DNA of 64,000 nt from positions 372,001-436,000 of the forward strand of contig NZ_CP049914.1 in NCBI RefSeq assembly GCF_011306175.1, in the 5' to 3' direction. The position numbers were made by a program, and so were the translations under genes. Source of the stretch: Vibrio sp. HDW18 (lineage in GTDB: Bacteria > Pseudomonadota > Gammaproteobacteria > Enterobacterales > Vibrionaceae). Shown in pieces: positions 26,684-35,581 of this stretch. Every line of letters starts with the position of its first letter. Positions within the stretch are counted from its first letter, which is position 1. The notes under the pieces were generated by a model. It ran no database searches. It was given only the letters and a program-made list of their open reading frames with translations, and was not told the origin of the DNA.

Positions 26684-26772
26684 GAACGCAGCCCAAATCC
26701 AAAACTCAATCCTCATCACACTTATCACGCAAATTTCCAACTTGTGCTTGAAATGGCGACCTAAAGATTTAA

Positions 26773-26792
26773 AAATGGCAACGTTACGATTT
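26773..26792. promoter_or_regulatory. Mannan-locus operator 3, before manB
   Basis: AAATGGCAACGTTACGATTT matches the consensus AAATCGTAACGTTACGATTT at 18 of 20 positions. It lies just before the ribosome-binding site of manB, so a bound repressor would block initiation or early elongation. Confidence 0.75.
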
Positions 26793-26804
26793 TGGGAGAA
26801 AATC

Positions 26805-28169
26805 ATGCAGGATTTAGTGAAGGCATTTAAGGCTTATGACATTCGTGGCCGCTTGCCAGATGAGTTGAATGAAGAGATTAGCTATCGCATTGGCCGTGCC
26901 TATGCTGACTATCTTCCCGCGAAAAAAGTCGCGGTGGGTTACGACATTCGCCTAAGTAGTGAAGCGTTGGCCGCTGCCGTGCGGCACGGTTTAATTGATG
27001 GCGGGGTTGAAGTGGTGGATTTAGGCTTAGTCGGTACCGAAGAGGTCTACTTTGCCACCAGTCACTTAGCTTTAGATGGTGGCATTATGATCACGGCAAG
27101 CCACAATCCGAAACAGTATAACGGCATGAAGTTAGTGCGCGAGTTATCCAAGCCAATCAGTGGTGATAGTGGATTGAACGATATTAAAGCCTTGGTAGCG
27201 AGCAAGTCTTATATTCCCTCTCAGGATCTCGTTTTGTATGAACAAAAATCGCAACGTTACGATATATCACAAGAATATACCCAACACCTATTGAGTTATC
27301 TGAACCGCAGTGCATTACGCCCTCTGCGTATTGTGGTGAATGCGGGTAATGGTGCGGCAGGGCATATGATTGATAATCTAGAAGCTCATTTACCATTTGA
27401 ATTTATTAAGATTAATCATGCCCCAGATGGCAATTTTCCAAATGGCATCCCTAATCCTTTGTTAGTGGATAACCGTCAGTCGACCATCGATGCGGTGATT
27501 GAACATCAAGCCGATTTTGGCGTGGCGTGGGATGGTGACGTCGATCGCTGTTTCTTGTTTGATGAAAATGGCGATTTTATTGAAGGCTATTACATTGTTG
27601 GCATGTTAGCACAGGCCTTTTTGGCCAAAGATCCTAACGCCAAGATCATCCACGATCCGCGTTTAACGTGGAACACGATTGATCTGGTTAAGCAAGCGGG
27701 TGGGGTGCCTATCCAATCAAAGACGGGCCATGCCTTTATTAAAGAGCGGATGCGTCAAGAAGATGCCGTCTATGGCGGTGAAATGTCTGCCCACCATTAT
27801 TTCCGCGATTTTGCTTATTGTGACTCAGGAATGCTGCCGTGGTTACTGATTGCCGAGCTGGTTTCGGTGCAAGGTTTGAGCTTGTCGCAGTTTGTGATGA
27901 AAGCCAAAAGCCATTATCCGATATCGGGTGAAATTAATCGTCAAGTGGATGATGCCAACGCCGCCGTTGAGCGGGTATGGAATGCGTTTATTGATCAGGC
28001 ACTAGTCACCGATATTACCGATGGAATTAGTATGGAGTTTGCACAGTGGCGCTTTAATCTGCGCTCATCCAATACCGAGCCGGTCGTGCGTTTGAACGTA
28101 GAATCCCGAGCGAACCCATCTTTAGTTGAAGAAAAAACCGCGCAAATTTTAGCACTATTAGAAGCTTAA
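26805..28169 (+). CDS. manB: Phosphomannomutase
   Basis: ManB/CpsG interconverts mannose-1-phosphate and mannose-6-phosphate. The 454-residue protein is of the alpha-D-phosphohexomutase family: phosphoserine loop TASHNP (Ser99), metal loop DGDVDR (243-248), sugar-specificity loop GGEMS (324-328) and phosphate-binding RSSNTEP near the end. The ATG at 26805 is preceded by GGGAG; the frame is open 41 codons upstream, but that leader looks non-coding and contains the operator. Its place before two GH130 phosphorylases shows a catabolic role here, taking their mannose-1-phosphate to mannose-6-phosphate rather than supplying GDP-mannose. Confidence 0.93.
   Translation: MQDLVKAFKAYDIRGRLPDELNEEISYRIGRAYADYLPAKKVAVGYDIRLSSEALAAAVRHGLIDGGVEVVDLGLVGTEEVYFATSHLALDGGIMITASHNPKQYNGMKLVRELSKPISGDSGLNDIKALVASKSYIPSQDLVLYEQKSQRYDISQEYTQHLLSYLNRSALRPLRIVVNAGNGAAGHMIDNLEAHLPFEFIKINHAPDGNFPNGIPNPLLVDNRQSTIDAVIEHQADFGVAWDGDVDRCFLFDENGDFIEGYYIVGMLAQAFLAKDPNAKIIHDPRLTWNTIDLVKQAGGVPIQSKTGHAFIKERMRQEDAVYGGEMSAHHYFRDFAYCDSGMLPWLLIAELVSVQGLSLSQFVMKAKSHYPISGEINRQVDDANAAVERVWNAFIDQALVTDITDGISMEFAQWRFNLRSSNTEPVVRLNVESRANPSLVEEKTAQILALLEA
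27246..27265. promoter_or_regulatory. Operator-like site inside manB
   Basis: AAATCGCAACGTTACGATAT matches the locus operator at 18 of 20 positions although it lies in coding sequence, 473 bp from operator 3. It could support DNA looping as auxiliary lac operators do, or be coincidental codon choice. Confidence 0.4.
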
Positions 28170-28241
28170 GGCCGATCTGCCATCGGTGCCTGCTAACCAT
28201 CACGCGGTTATGTGGGATTAAGCAAAAACTTGGAGTAAAAC

Positions 28242-29234
28242 ATGTCTGTAAAAATTATTGGTCAAGCAATTCCGAATATGCCTTGGCAAGATCGCCCACA
28301 GGGTGAAGAAGGGGTGATGTGGCGTAACAGTAGTAACCCAATTATTGATTGGAACCCATTTCCAGCGGCAGCGCGAGTTTATAACTCGGCGGTGGTTCCG
28401 TTTGAAGGTGCTTTTATTGGGGTATTCCGCTGCGATTACAAAAATGGTCGCCCACATTTGCATGTTGGTCGCTCACAAGATGCTTTAAATTGGCAATTTG
28501 ACCATGCGCCGATCCAATGGCAAGACAAGCAAGGTAACCCATTCCAACCTGCTTACGCCTATGATCCGCGAGTAGTTAAAATTGAAGATGTCTATTACGT
28601 CACTTGGTGTACCGATGATCATGGTGCAACCTTAGGTGTCGGTATGACCAAAGATTTCAAAACGTTCACTCGCTTAGAAAATGCCTGTGTACCGTTTAAC
28701 CGCAATGGTGTGTTGTTCCCGCGTAAAGTGAACGGCCAATTTATGATGCTAAATCGTCCTTCTGATTCAGGTCATACCCCATTTGGTGATATTTTCCTCA
28801 GCCATTCTAATGATATGGAGTATTGGGGTAAACATCGCCATGTGATGGGTAAAGGCGGTAATGGCTGGTGGCAAGGTACCAAAATTGGCGCAGGTCCCAT
28901 TCCGATTGAAACCTCAGCAGGCTGGTTGATGATCTATCACGGTGTATCTGGCACCTGTAATGGTTTTGTTTATAGCTTTGGTGCCGCGTTGTTAGATATT
29001 GATGAGCCATGGAAGGTGAAATATCGCACTCGCGATTACATTCTCACCCCTGAAAAATCTTATGAAACGACCGGTTTTGTGCCTAATGTTGCATTCCCAT
29101 GTGCTGCGTTAGCCGATTCAGCTACAGGGCGAATAGCGGTTTACTATGGTGCTGCCGACACCTATTCCGCAGTGGCTTATACCACGATTGATGATCTGAT
29201 GACGGAGCTAACAACCAAATCAGAAGTGTTCTAA
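28242..29234 (+). CDS. GH130 phosphorylase, subfamily-2 type (beta-1,4-mannooligosaccharide)
   Basis: This enzyme uses inorganic phosphate to split a non-reducing terminal beta-mannosyl unit, giving mannose-1-phosphate. The 330 residues show the five-bladed GH130 fold signatures: RVYNSAVVPFEGAFIGVFRCD, AYAYDPRVVKIEDVYYVTWC with the catalytic Asp near 108, and IGAGPIPIETSAGWLMIYHG. The N-terminus PNMPWQDRPQGEEGVMWRNSSNPII resembles subfamily-2 members acting on mannooligosaccharides or mannosyl-N-acetylglucosamine. In this locus the first substrate is the likely one. No signal peptide, so cytoplasmic. GGAG precedes the ATG; it follows manB by 72 bp with no operator between, so they are probably co-transcribed. 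Confidence 0.9.
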   Translation: MSVKIIGQAIPNMPWQDRPQGEEGVMWRNSSNPIIDWNPFPAAARVYNSAVVPFEGAFIGVFRCDYKNGRPHLHVGRSQDALNWQFDHAPIQWQDKQGNPFQPAYAYDPRVVKIEDVYYVTWCTDDHGATLGVGMTKDFKTFTRLENACVPFNRNGVLFPRKVNGQFMMLNRPSDSGHTPFGDIFLSHSNDMEYWGKHRHVMGKGGNGWWQGTKIGAGPIPIETSAGWLMIYHGVSGTCNGFVYSFGAALLDIDEPWKVKYRTRDYILTPEKSYETTGFVPNVAFPCAALADSATGRIAVYYGAADTYSAVAYTTIDDLMTELTTKSEVF

Positions 29235-29245
29235 CTTAGGTGCAG

Positions 29246-29305
29246 ATTAAGAGTGAAGTTGATTAATTCCGTAACGTTGTTATTTTTGTTTGCTTCACTC
29301 TTAAT
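29246..29305. repeat. 13-bp inverted repeat framing operator 4
   Basis: ATTAAGAGTGAAG (29246-29258) and CTTCACTCTTAAT (29293-29305) are exact inverted copies that enclose an operator of the locus. As RNA they would form a long hairpin between the two GH130 cistrons. The arms may terminate or stabilise the upstream message, or be a second protein-binding site. Confidence 0.6.
29266..29285. promoter_or_regulatory. Mannan-locus operator 4, between the two GH130 genes
   Basis: CGTAACGTT at 29270-29278 is the inverse form of the AACGTTACG core; the right half (GTTGTTATTT) is less conserved. It lies 70 bp before the second GH130 gene, which therefore probably has its own promoter. Confidence 0.6.
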
Positions 29306-29347
29306 TCGCTAGGTGATCAATATCAAATAAGATGATTAAGGCGATGT

Positions 29348-30511
29348 ATGTCAATTTTCAAACAAAGAATGGCACAATTAACCGCAGAGTTTGCCACGCA
29401 TACTCAGTATAAAAACACTCCGGTTACACCGGGGAATGGCGTATTTTTTCGTTATCAAAAACCCGTATTAACCGCACAGCATGCTCCACTGGCATGGCGT
29501 TATGATCTTAATTCTGAGAGCAATCCATTTTTAATGGAGCGCTTAGGCATTAATGCAGTTTTAAACCCAGGGGCAATTGAATTAAATGGTAAGTTCTATT
29601 TAATTGCCCGAGTTGAAGGTTATGATCGTAAATCATTTTTTGCGGTGGCGGAATCTGACAATGGAATTGATGGCTTCACTTTTTGGGATAAACCGTGTGT
29701 GATCCCTGAAACGGATGAGCCGGATACCAATATTTACGATATGCGTTTAGTTAAGCATGAAGACGGCTATATTTACGGTTTATTTTGTACTGAGCGTAAG
29801 GATCCGCATGCGGCTCCCGGTGATGAATCGGCAGCCGTGGCACAATGCGGTATTGTGCGTACCACCGATTTAAAAACCTGGCAGCGTTTGCCCGATTTAA
29901 AAACCCGTTCTGCCCAGCAGCGCAATGTGGTGTTGCACCCAGAATTTATTGATGGCCAATACGCACTGTATACCCGCCCGCAAGATAGCTTTATTGAAGC
30001 AGGCAAAGGCGGCGGCATTGGCATGGGGCTGACCGCTAGCATGGATAATGCGCAGGTGGAGATCGAGCATGTGATCGATCCGAAAACCTATCACACCATT
30101 AAAGAGTCGAAAAATGGCCAAGGGCCGGCACCGATCAAAACCGAGAAAGGCTGGTTGCATATTGCTCATGGCGTGCGTAACACGGCGGCTGGATTACGCT
30201 ATGTGTTGTACAGTTTTATGACCTCACTGAGCGATCCGAAACAAGTTATTCATCGTCCTGGCGGCTATTTTCTCGCTCCTGAAGGTGCTGAGCGAGTGGG
30301 GGATGTATCGAATGTGGTCTTTTCTAATGGCTTAATTGCACGTGATAATGGTGAGGTTTTTATCTATTACGCCTCTTCGGATACTCGTTGTCATGTATTA
30401 ACGACCACGGTCGAGCAATTAGTCGATTATGTGATCAATACTCCAGAAGATCCATTGACCTCAGCGCAATGTGTTGCACAGCGTATAGCGTTAATTGAAA
30501 AAAATCACTAA
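29348..30511 (+). CDS. GH130 4-O-beta-mannosyl-glucose phosphorylase type (subfamily 1)
   Basis: This second, clearly different GH130 enzyme has 387 residues. It resembles 4-O-beta-D-mannosyl-D-glucose phosphorylases, which convert mannosyl-glucose and phosphate to mannose-1-phosphate and glucose. Diagnostic segments are [40 protein letters not shown] (catalytic Asp near 131), [20 protein letters not shown] and [20 protein letters not shown]. In known pathways it works with an epimerase that turns mannobiose into mannosyl-glucose. None is encoded here, which suggests its substrate comes straight from glucomannan. No signal peptide; AAGG lies 7 bases before the ATG. A good terminator follows. 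Confidence 0.9.
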   Translation: MSIFKQRMAQLTAEFATHTQYKNTPVTPGNGVFFRYQKPVLTAQHAPLAWRYDLNSESNPFLMERLGINAVLNPGAIELNGKFYLIARVEGYDRKSFFAVAESDNGIDGFTFWDKPCVIPETDEPDTNIYDMRLVKHEDGYIYGLFCTERKDPHAAPGDESAAVAQCGIVRTTDLKTWQRLPDLKTRSAQQRNVVLHPEFIDGQYALYTRPQDSFIEAGKGGGIGMGLTASMDNAQVEIEHVIDPKTYHTIKESKNGQGPAPIKTEKGWLHIAHGVRNTAAGLRYVLYSFMTSLSDPKQVIHRPGGYFLAPEGAERVGDVSNVVFSNGLIARDNGEVFIYYASSDTRCHVLTTTVEQLVDYVINTPEDPLTSAQCVAQRIALIEKNH

Positions 30512-30560
30512 TGACGAGAGAGAATAATAATCTCACTTCATTGTGTTAAGATTATAAATA

Positions 30561-30587
30561 AAAGAGTGCCTGACGGCGCTCTTTTTT
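30561..30587 (+). terminator. Terminator after the second GH130 gene
   Basis: AAAGAGTGCC and GGCGCTCTTT form a 10-bp stem (one G-T pair) with a 4-nt loop, followed by TTTTAT. Strong intrinsic terminator. Confidence 0.85.
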
Positions 30588-30729
30588 ATGCCTTAAAATT
30601 GTGATCGCAATAATAAATTAACCCAGCATTCGACGGTAAAAAGTGTTACTGATAGGTGTTTATAGCCCAAAAAGATAATGGGATCTCAAATATTGCCAAA
30701 TTTTAATTTTGCTCTAAAATTAGTGATCG

Positions 30730-30749
30730 AAATCGTAACGTTACCATTT
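30730..30749. promoter_or_regulatory. Mannan-locus operator 5 over the porin promoter
   Basis: AAATCGTAACGTTACCATTT is the most symmetric intergenic copy, one base off the deduced consensus. Its AACGTT core (30737-30742) lies 17 bp before a TATAGT hexamer (30760-30765), so the operator coincides with the -35 region. Repression would be by direct occlusion. Confidence 0.78.
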
Positions 30750-30855
30750 GTTGGTTTGCTATAGTGAGCCTGTCCTTGGTGAGGTGCCGCAATTAAAGGG
30801 ATTTTACTAAGTGGGTATTTAAACTTTTTGTACAGTAACGATAAGAAGAAGCACT

Positions 30856-32163
30856 ATGGAACTAAATAAATTAACGAAAGGTATCATTCTTGGCTTAGTG
30901 GTAGCCTCTGCTCCTGCAATGGCGTTAGACACTTCTGCTGAACTACACGGTTACTTAAAATCTGGCTTGCTACTGAACTCGGATGGCACACGTAGCCAAA
31001 CGATTGGTTTGTTGACTAAATATGGTTCATTCCGTTTAGGTAATGAGCAGAACACCAAAATTGAACTGTTACCAACGGTGAAATTTACTACTGATGAAGG
31101 AGCATGGGCCAAGTTTCGTGCCAACCTGACGCACGAAACCAACTGTACTGCCGACTGGAACTGTGTGGATGGCGATAAGCATGACATCCAGTTCCGCGAA
31201 GGTTTTGTGGAAATGGGCGGCTTTGCTTTCTCACCTGAAACGGTATTTTGGGCCGGTAAACGTTACAGCTCGTCGAATACGTCTAGCCACCAATTCGACT
31301 GGGAGTATATCCAATATAACGGTACCGGCGGTGGTATCGATAAAATCGATGTTGGCTTTGCCAAAATGGATGTCGGTGTTTATGCCTTTATGCCAAGCGG
31401 TAAGAATACAGTACCCGTAGATGGCACCAAGCAAGGTTATTCTGACGACTTATCACTCAATGTGTGGTTTAAATCGATTGCGGGCACAGGCTTAGATCTT
31501 CAATTTGTGGCTCATACCATGGAAGAGTCTGAAGAATGGAAAGGTAATGCGACCGATGGTTATGGCTTAACTGCGGTCTATAACCTAGGCAGTTTCTATG
31601 GTTTAACCAATGGTTATTCACGCATTACCGCACAATACGGTGAAGGCATGGCCGCGGGCGATTCGCTCGGTAAAAATGGCTGGGGATTTGCAAACTTAGA
31701 CGATACTAAATCAACACGGATTGTGTTTGATGGTCTCGCTAACCTGAATGAATCATGGGAAGTTTCCACTTTCGCTTTCTATCAAAAAGATTCTGACTAT
31801 AACGCTTGGAATACCGAATCAACTCCATTCGATCGTGATATTTACGCGATTGGGGTACGTCCACATAACCAAATCACCAAAAATTTCGCCATGCAGTATG
31901 AGGTCGGTTATGAATATCTAAAAGAAGATATTGCCGATGGTATTGATGGTGGTCTGTATAAAGTGACCATCGCGCCGACCTTAATGCTGGAAACCGGTTT
32001 CTGGGCGCGTCCACAACTGCGTGCTTTTGTCACTTATGCTAAGTGGGATAAAGATGCGGTGGGTAGCGCCAAGGGGTATTTCGGTGGTATCGACAGTGGG
32101 TACACACGCAATGGCGACACTGACACGCTGAACTTTGGTGTGCAAGCGGAGGTGTGGTTCTAA
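30856..32163 (+). CDS. LamB-like outer-membrane carbohydrate porin
   Basis: This 435-residue outer-membrane channel is of the maltoporin (LamB) superfamily, probably taking mannooligosaccharides or glucomannan fragments into the periplasm. A signal peptide ([23 protein letters not shown]) precedes [21 protein letters not shown]. The segment [20 protein letters not shown] and the stretch around [12 protein letters not shown] mirror LamB. The chain ends in Phe (AEVWF), as beta-barrel proteins usually do. A locus operator covers its promoter, and the chemoreceptor and manA follow on the same strand with no terminator between, suggesting one operon. Confidence 0.85.
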   Translation: MELNKLTKGIILGLVVASAPAMALDTSAELHGYLKSGLLLNSDGTRSQTIGLLTKYGSFRLGNEQNTKIELLPTVKFTTDEGAWAKFRANLTHETNCTADWNCVDGDKHDIQFREGFVEMGGFAFSPETVFWAGKRYSSSNTSSHQFDWEYIQYNGTGGGIDKIDVGFAKMDVGVYAFMPSGKNTVPVDGTKQGYSDDLSLNVWFKSIAGTGLDLQFVAHTMEESEEWKGNATDGYGLTAVYNLGSFYGLTNGYSRITAQYGEGMAAGDSLGKNGWGFANLDDTKSTRIVFDGLANLNESWEVSTFAFYQKDSDYNAWNTESTPFDRDIYAIGVRPHNQITKNFAMQYEVGYEYLKEDIADGIDGGLYKVTIAPTLMLETGFWARPQLRAFVTYAKWDKDAVGSAKGYFGGIDSGYTRNGDTDTLNFGVQAEVWF

Positions 32164-32243
32164 CCCGTCTGACCCCAATTTATTGTCCTTACTTTGGAGA
32201 GAGCACCTTGCTCTCTCCCTTTCCCAGCCGTAAAGGGAAACTT

Positions 32244-34223
32244 ATGAAAGTTGTTACCCAAATTATTGTGGCTTTTGTCAGCGTATTGATGATTTTTTCA
32301 TTGACCAATGCGCTGACGCTTTATCGTGCGACTTCCGCGAAAGACAGCCTAGCGGTAGTGATCCAGCACTCGCAAACCTTAAATGACATTTCTAGTCAAT
32401 TACAGCATCGTAGCCAAGCGCTCGACCTGCAATTAGCCAGCTTGCTCGCATTGCAGCACCCACGTGACTATAACGACGCGGTGTTGGCGCTCAACGATCG
32501 GTTACAACAGTTGCAGCAAGAGGTGGCACAAGCCATCCAATTATCGATGGTTGAGCCTGATCAATGGCAACCTTTGCTGACCGCACTGGCGATAACCCTT
32601 GAGCCATTGCAGCAGCATAAGCAGATCATTTTACAGCAAGAGCAGCGCATCACTGCCGATCGCCAAGAGTTGGACAACTTAGTCGTCTCGGCCGATATCA
32701 CCTTAAAACGAGTGGTCAGCAATGTGGGCGCGGATGAGTTTTTACAAAAAGATATTGAGGCCTATTTAGAAAAACGTAATGCGGCGATTGCGCTGGCAAA
32801 TCGCATGTTATTTATTTATCAGCGCCAACCGGCACAAGTGATTGTGCAACAACTGCAACTATTACAGCGCACATTAGCCGAGGAGGAGCTCTATCTACAT
32901 GAGGAAATTCCAGCCTTAAGCAAGGAACTCGATTATCAAGTGGCCAGTGCCAAACTGAATCAATTTCTATTTTCTGAGCAAAGTCTTGCTGCGCAAAAAG
33001 TCGCATTACTGAACGAATATCAACAACTGAGCGAGCGACAAGCGCATTATCAACAGCTTACCCAGCAAATCGCGCAACAAATTAGCCAGGTTGCCCGCTA
33101 TGTCTTGGCCAATAATCATACGGTGCAAGCGGATGTTACCGCGGTATTAGATGCGATAGTGACGGTACAATGGATGACTTTAGCGGGTTCAATACTAGTG
33201 CTTGTTGTGGCGGGCTCGGTATTGGCACTGCACATTCAGCGCCCGATTGGTTATCTACTCAATATTCTGCAGCAACTGGTTGACGGTAATTATGCCCAGC
33301 AGGTCACGACCACCGGTTGGAGCAGTGAATTTAGGCTGCTTGCTGAAAAATTAGCTAAGGTGATGCAAGTCAACCGTGTGCTGATCGATCAGGTGAAAAC
33401 CAATAACCATGATCTTAGCCTGCAGAGTGAACAAAACTCACGTGCGATTGATGAGGTGTGTCAATCTGGTCAGCAGCAAACATTGGCGATGCACAGTATT
33501 TCAACCGCGACCGAACAGTTAGCGACCATCAGTGATCAAACTGAGCAAGCGATTGCTCAATCAACCAGTCATACCCAACAGATCAGCAGCATTGTTGCCA
33601 CAACACTCAATACAGTGGGTCAGAATGTGTCTGGCAACCAGCAGTTAGATCAGTTTATCGCCCAAAGCTCGCAGATCATCGCTGATGTAGCCAAACGAAC
33701 CGCAGATATCAGCCAAATCATCAGTGTGATTGAAGATATTGCCCATCAAACCAATTTGCTGGCTTTGAATGCGGCGATTGAAGCCGCCCGTGCGGGTGAA
33801 CATGGCCGTGGCTTTGCGGTAGTGTCGGATGAAGTGAGTAACCTTGCCAAACAGACCACCCATTCCACGCATAAGATCCAAACCTTAATTGAAAACCTCC
33901 AGCAAGCCAGTGCACAAGCGGTACAAAGTATGTCGTTTTGTTCAGAGCAGATGCACAGCAATACCCAATATTTAGCTGCCACCAAAACCGCGATTACCCA
34001 AATTGATGATCATGTTTTCAGCCTAGTGCAAGAGACGGATAGCGTTAGTCGATCGGCGGCTGAACAGCATCAATCTTGTGCGCATATTGCCAACTCAGTA
34101 ACCATGGTGGTGGCCAGTCTAGAGGGCAACATTCATGCGTTGCAGCAGGTCAATCAACGGAGTCATCATTTGATGGCGTTATCGCAAGCCCAGCAACAAG
34201 AGCTGGCTAAATTTGTCACTTAG
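32244..34223 (+). CDS. Methyl-accepting chemotaxis protein of the mannan locus
   Basis: This 659-residue chemoreceptor has a first membrane helix at about 6-26, a long helical, glutamine-rich periplasmic domain to about 305, and a second helix near 309-330. A HAMP-like linker follows, then a cytoplasmic signalling domain whose hairpin tip is [20 protein letters not shown] (about 496-515). The ATG at 32244 follows AAGGGAAA; the frame opens 30 codons earlier inside the porin end, which I reject. Its position between porin and manA suggests taxis toward the sugars this locus consumes. The sensing domain matches no family I can name. Confidence 0.9.
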   Translation: MKVVTQIIVAFVSVLMIFSLTNALTLYRATSAKDSLAVVIQHSQTLNDISSQLQHRSQALDLQLASLLALQHPRDYNDAVLALNDRLQQLQQEVAQAIQLSMVEPDQWQPLLTALAITLEPLQQHKQIILQQEQRITADRQELDNLVVSADITLKRVVSNVGADEFLQKDIEAYLEKRNAAIALANRMLFIYQRQPAQVIVQQLQLLQRTLAEEELYLHEEIPALSKELDYQVASAKLNQFLFSEQSLAAQKVALLNEYQQLSERQAHYQQLTQQIAQQISQVARYVLANNHTVQADVTAVLDAIVTVQWMTLAGSILVLVVAGSVLALHIQRPIGYLLNILQQLVDGNYAQQVTTTGWSSEFRLLAEKLAKVMQVNRVLIDQVKTNNHDLSLQSEQNSRAIDEVCQSGQQQTLAMHSISTATEQLATISDQTEQAIAQSTSHTQQISSIVATTLNTVGQNVSGNQQLDQFIAQSSQIIADVAKRTADISQIISVIEDIAHQTNLLALNAAIEAARAGEHGRGFAVVSDEVSNLAKQTTHSTHKIQTLIENLQQASAQAVQSMSFCSEQMHSNTQYLAATKTAITQIDDHVFSLVQETDSVSRSAAEQHQSCAHIANSVTMVVASLEGNIHALQQVNQRSHHLMALSQAQQQELAKFVT

Positions 34224-34284
34224 CTACGGTGTTTTTTATTTAAACTTTTGATTAATAGTTATTTTTTATATTGAGGAGAGTAAG

Positions 34285-35469
34285 ATGATTGAGATTAAAG
34301 GAGCGATTAAACACTATGACTGGGGTGGTTATTATTATTTGCCGATGCTGCTCGATAGTCAGGATGCTCGCCAGCCTTTTGCTGAACTGTGGTTGGGTGA
34401 TCACTTAGCGGGCTCCTCGACCTTGGTTGATGGTTCGTTGCTCACCACTTGGATTGATGCGGCGCCAGAATATCGTTTAGGTAAGAAAGTGGTTGAACAG
34501 TTTGGCTCCCGTCTGCCCTATTTACTGAAAGTGCTTGATGTCCGTGAGCCGCTTTCTATTCAAGTTCATCCAACCCAAGCACAAGCTAAACAGGGTTTTG
34601 CGCGTGAAAATCGGCTGATGATCGAGAGTAGTCGTCGTAACTATAAAGACAATAATCACAAGCCGGAGCTGATGTTGGCATTATCCGACTTTTATTTATT
34701 GCACGGGTTCCGTAACGTTACGGAAAGTGTCGCGGAGTTAAAAAAATACAAATCGACGGAAGCATTAGCCGATGTATATCAACAACGGAGTTTAAAAGAG
34801 TTTGTCGCGGCGATTTTTGCGCTATCACCGAGTGAATTACACCGCTTAGTCTCACCAATCATTGAGCACTATCGGTTAGCTTATCAACAAAATGAGATCT
34901 CAAAATCTCAATCACTGTTTTGGTTTATGCGTGCGGCATTACGCGCTGAGCGCCAGTCGCTGGCGCATGATGCTGGTTTGATCATGATCTTTATCATGAA
35001 CCTGATGTATGTCCCGAAAGGATCAGTCGTCTATCAAGCAGCAGGGGTTCCCCATGCGTATTTGGAAGGGCAAAATATTGAATTGATGGCCAACTCGGAT
35101 AACGTGATCCGCGGCGGACTGACCGCTAAGCATGTTGATGTTACTGAACTGTTGGCGATCACTGATTTTGAACCGATCACGCCTGCTGCTGTTCTTGGAG
35201 TTGCGACCAATGATGGTGGGATTGAATATCGAGTACCCGTCAACGATTTTCAGTTACGTGAATATCATTTAGCTAAAGGTCAAACCCTCACCACGCCTGA
35301 TGAACAAGGTGCTTGCATTTGGTTGGTATTATCCGGTGAAGTGCGGTTAGCCAACCAGCAACATTATTCTGGTGCGGGCAGTACGTTTTATCAGCGTCCT
35401 GAAGAGGTGAATATTATTCACGCTCAATCAGATACATGGCTTTACCGAGCCTCCGCCGTTCTTAAATAA
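34285..35469 (+). CDS. manA: Mannose-6-phosphate isomerase
   Basis: ManA, a zinc-dependent type I isomerase, turns mannose-6-phosphate into fructose-6-phosphate and so links the locus to glycolysis. The 394 residues show the zinc ligands in family order: Gln93 and His95 (SIQVHPTQAQAK), Glu128 (NNHKPELMLAL) and His257 (GVPHAYLEG), followed by NSDNVIRGGLT. GGAGAG precedes the ATG. It is the last gene of the proposed porin-chemoreceptor-manA operon and is closed by a clear terminator. Confidence 0.95.
   Translation: MIEIKGAIKHYDWGGYYYLPMLLDSQDARQPFAELWLGDHLAGSSTLVDGSLLTTWIDAAPEYRLGKKVVEQFGSRLPYLLKVLDVREPLSIQVHPTQAQAKQGFARENRLMIESSRRNYKDNNHKPELMLALSDFYLLHGFRNVTESVAELKKYKSTEALADVYQQRSLKEFVAAIFALSPSELHRLVSPIIEHYRLAYQQNEISKSQSLFWFMRAALRAERQSLAHDAGLIMIFIMNLMYVPKGSVVYQAAGVPHAYLEGQNIELMANSDNVIRGGLTAKHVDVTELLAITDFEPITPAAVLGVATNDGGIEYRVPVNDFQLREYHLAKGQTLTTPDEQGACIWLVLSGEVRLANQQHYSGAGSTFYQRPEEVNIIHAQSDTWLYRASAVLK
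34708..34725. promoter_or_regulatory. Perfect operator-like palindrome inside manA
   Basis: TTCCGTAACGTTACGGAA is an 18-bp perfect palindrome carrying the symmetric core CGTAACGTTACG of the locus operators. It encodes FRNVTE in ManA, so it may be coincidence; alternatively it is a roadblock or auxiliary site. Confidence 0.4.
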
Positions 35470-35480
35470 AAGCAGTGGCT

Positions 35481-35505
35481 AGACCGGAATTATCCGGTCT
35501 TTTTA
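35481..35505 (+). terminator. Terminator after manA
   Basis: AGACCGG and CCGGTCT form a 7-bp perfect stem with a 6-nt loop and are followed by TTTTTA. Confidence 0.85.
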
Positions 35506-35581
35506 TTCATCTTATTCCCCTCACAACTAGGTACATCATTGTCAAGTTGTTTAGCACATTAATACCTAAGGTTACATCGAT

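Noticed and set aside
26682..26804. The 41-codon upstream extension of manB
   Set aside because: It begins within the terminator of the preceding gene and contains an operator; the homologous protein starts at 26805 behind GGGAG.
28242..30511. The two GH130 genes as a tandem duplication
   Set aside because: Apart from general fold motifs the proteins differ throughout and belong to different GH130 types.
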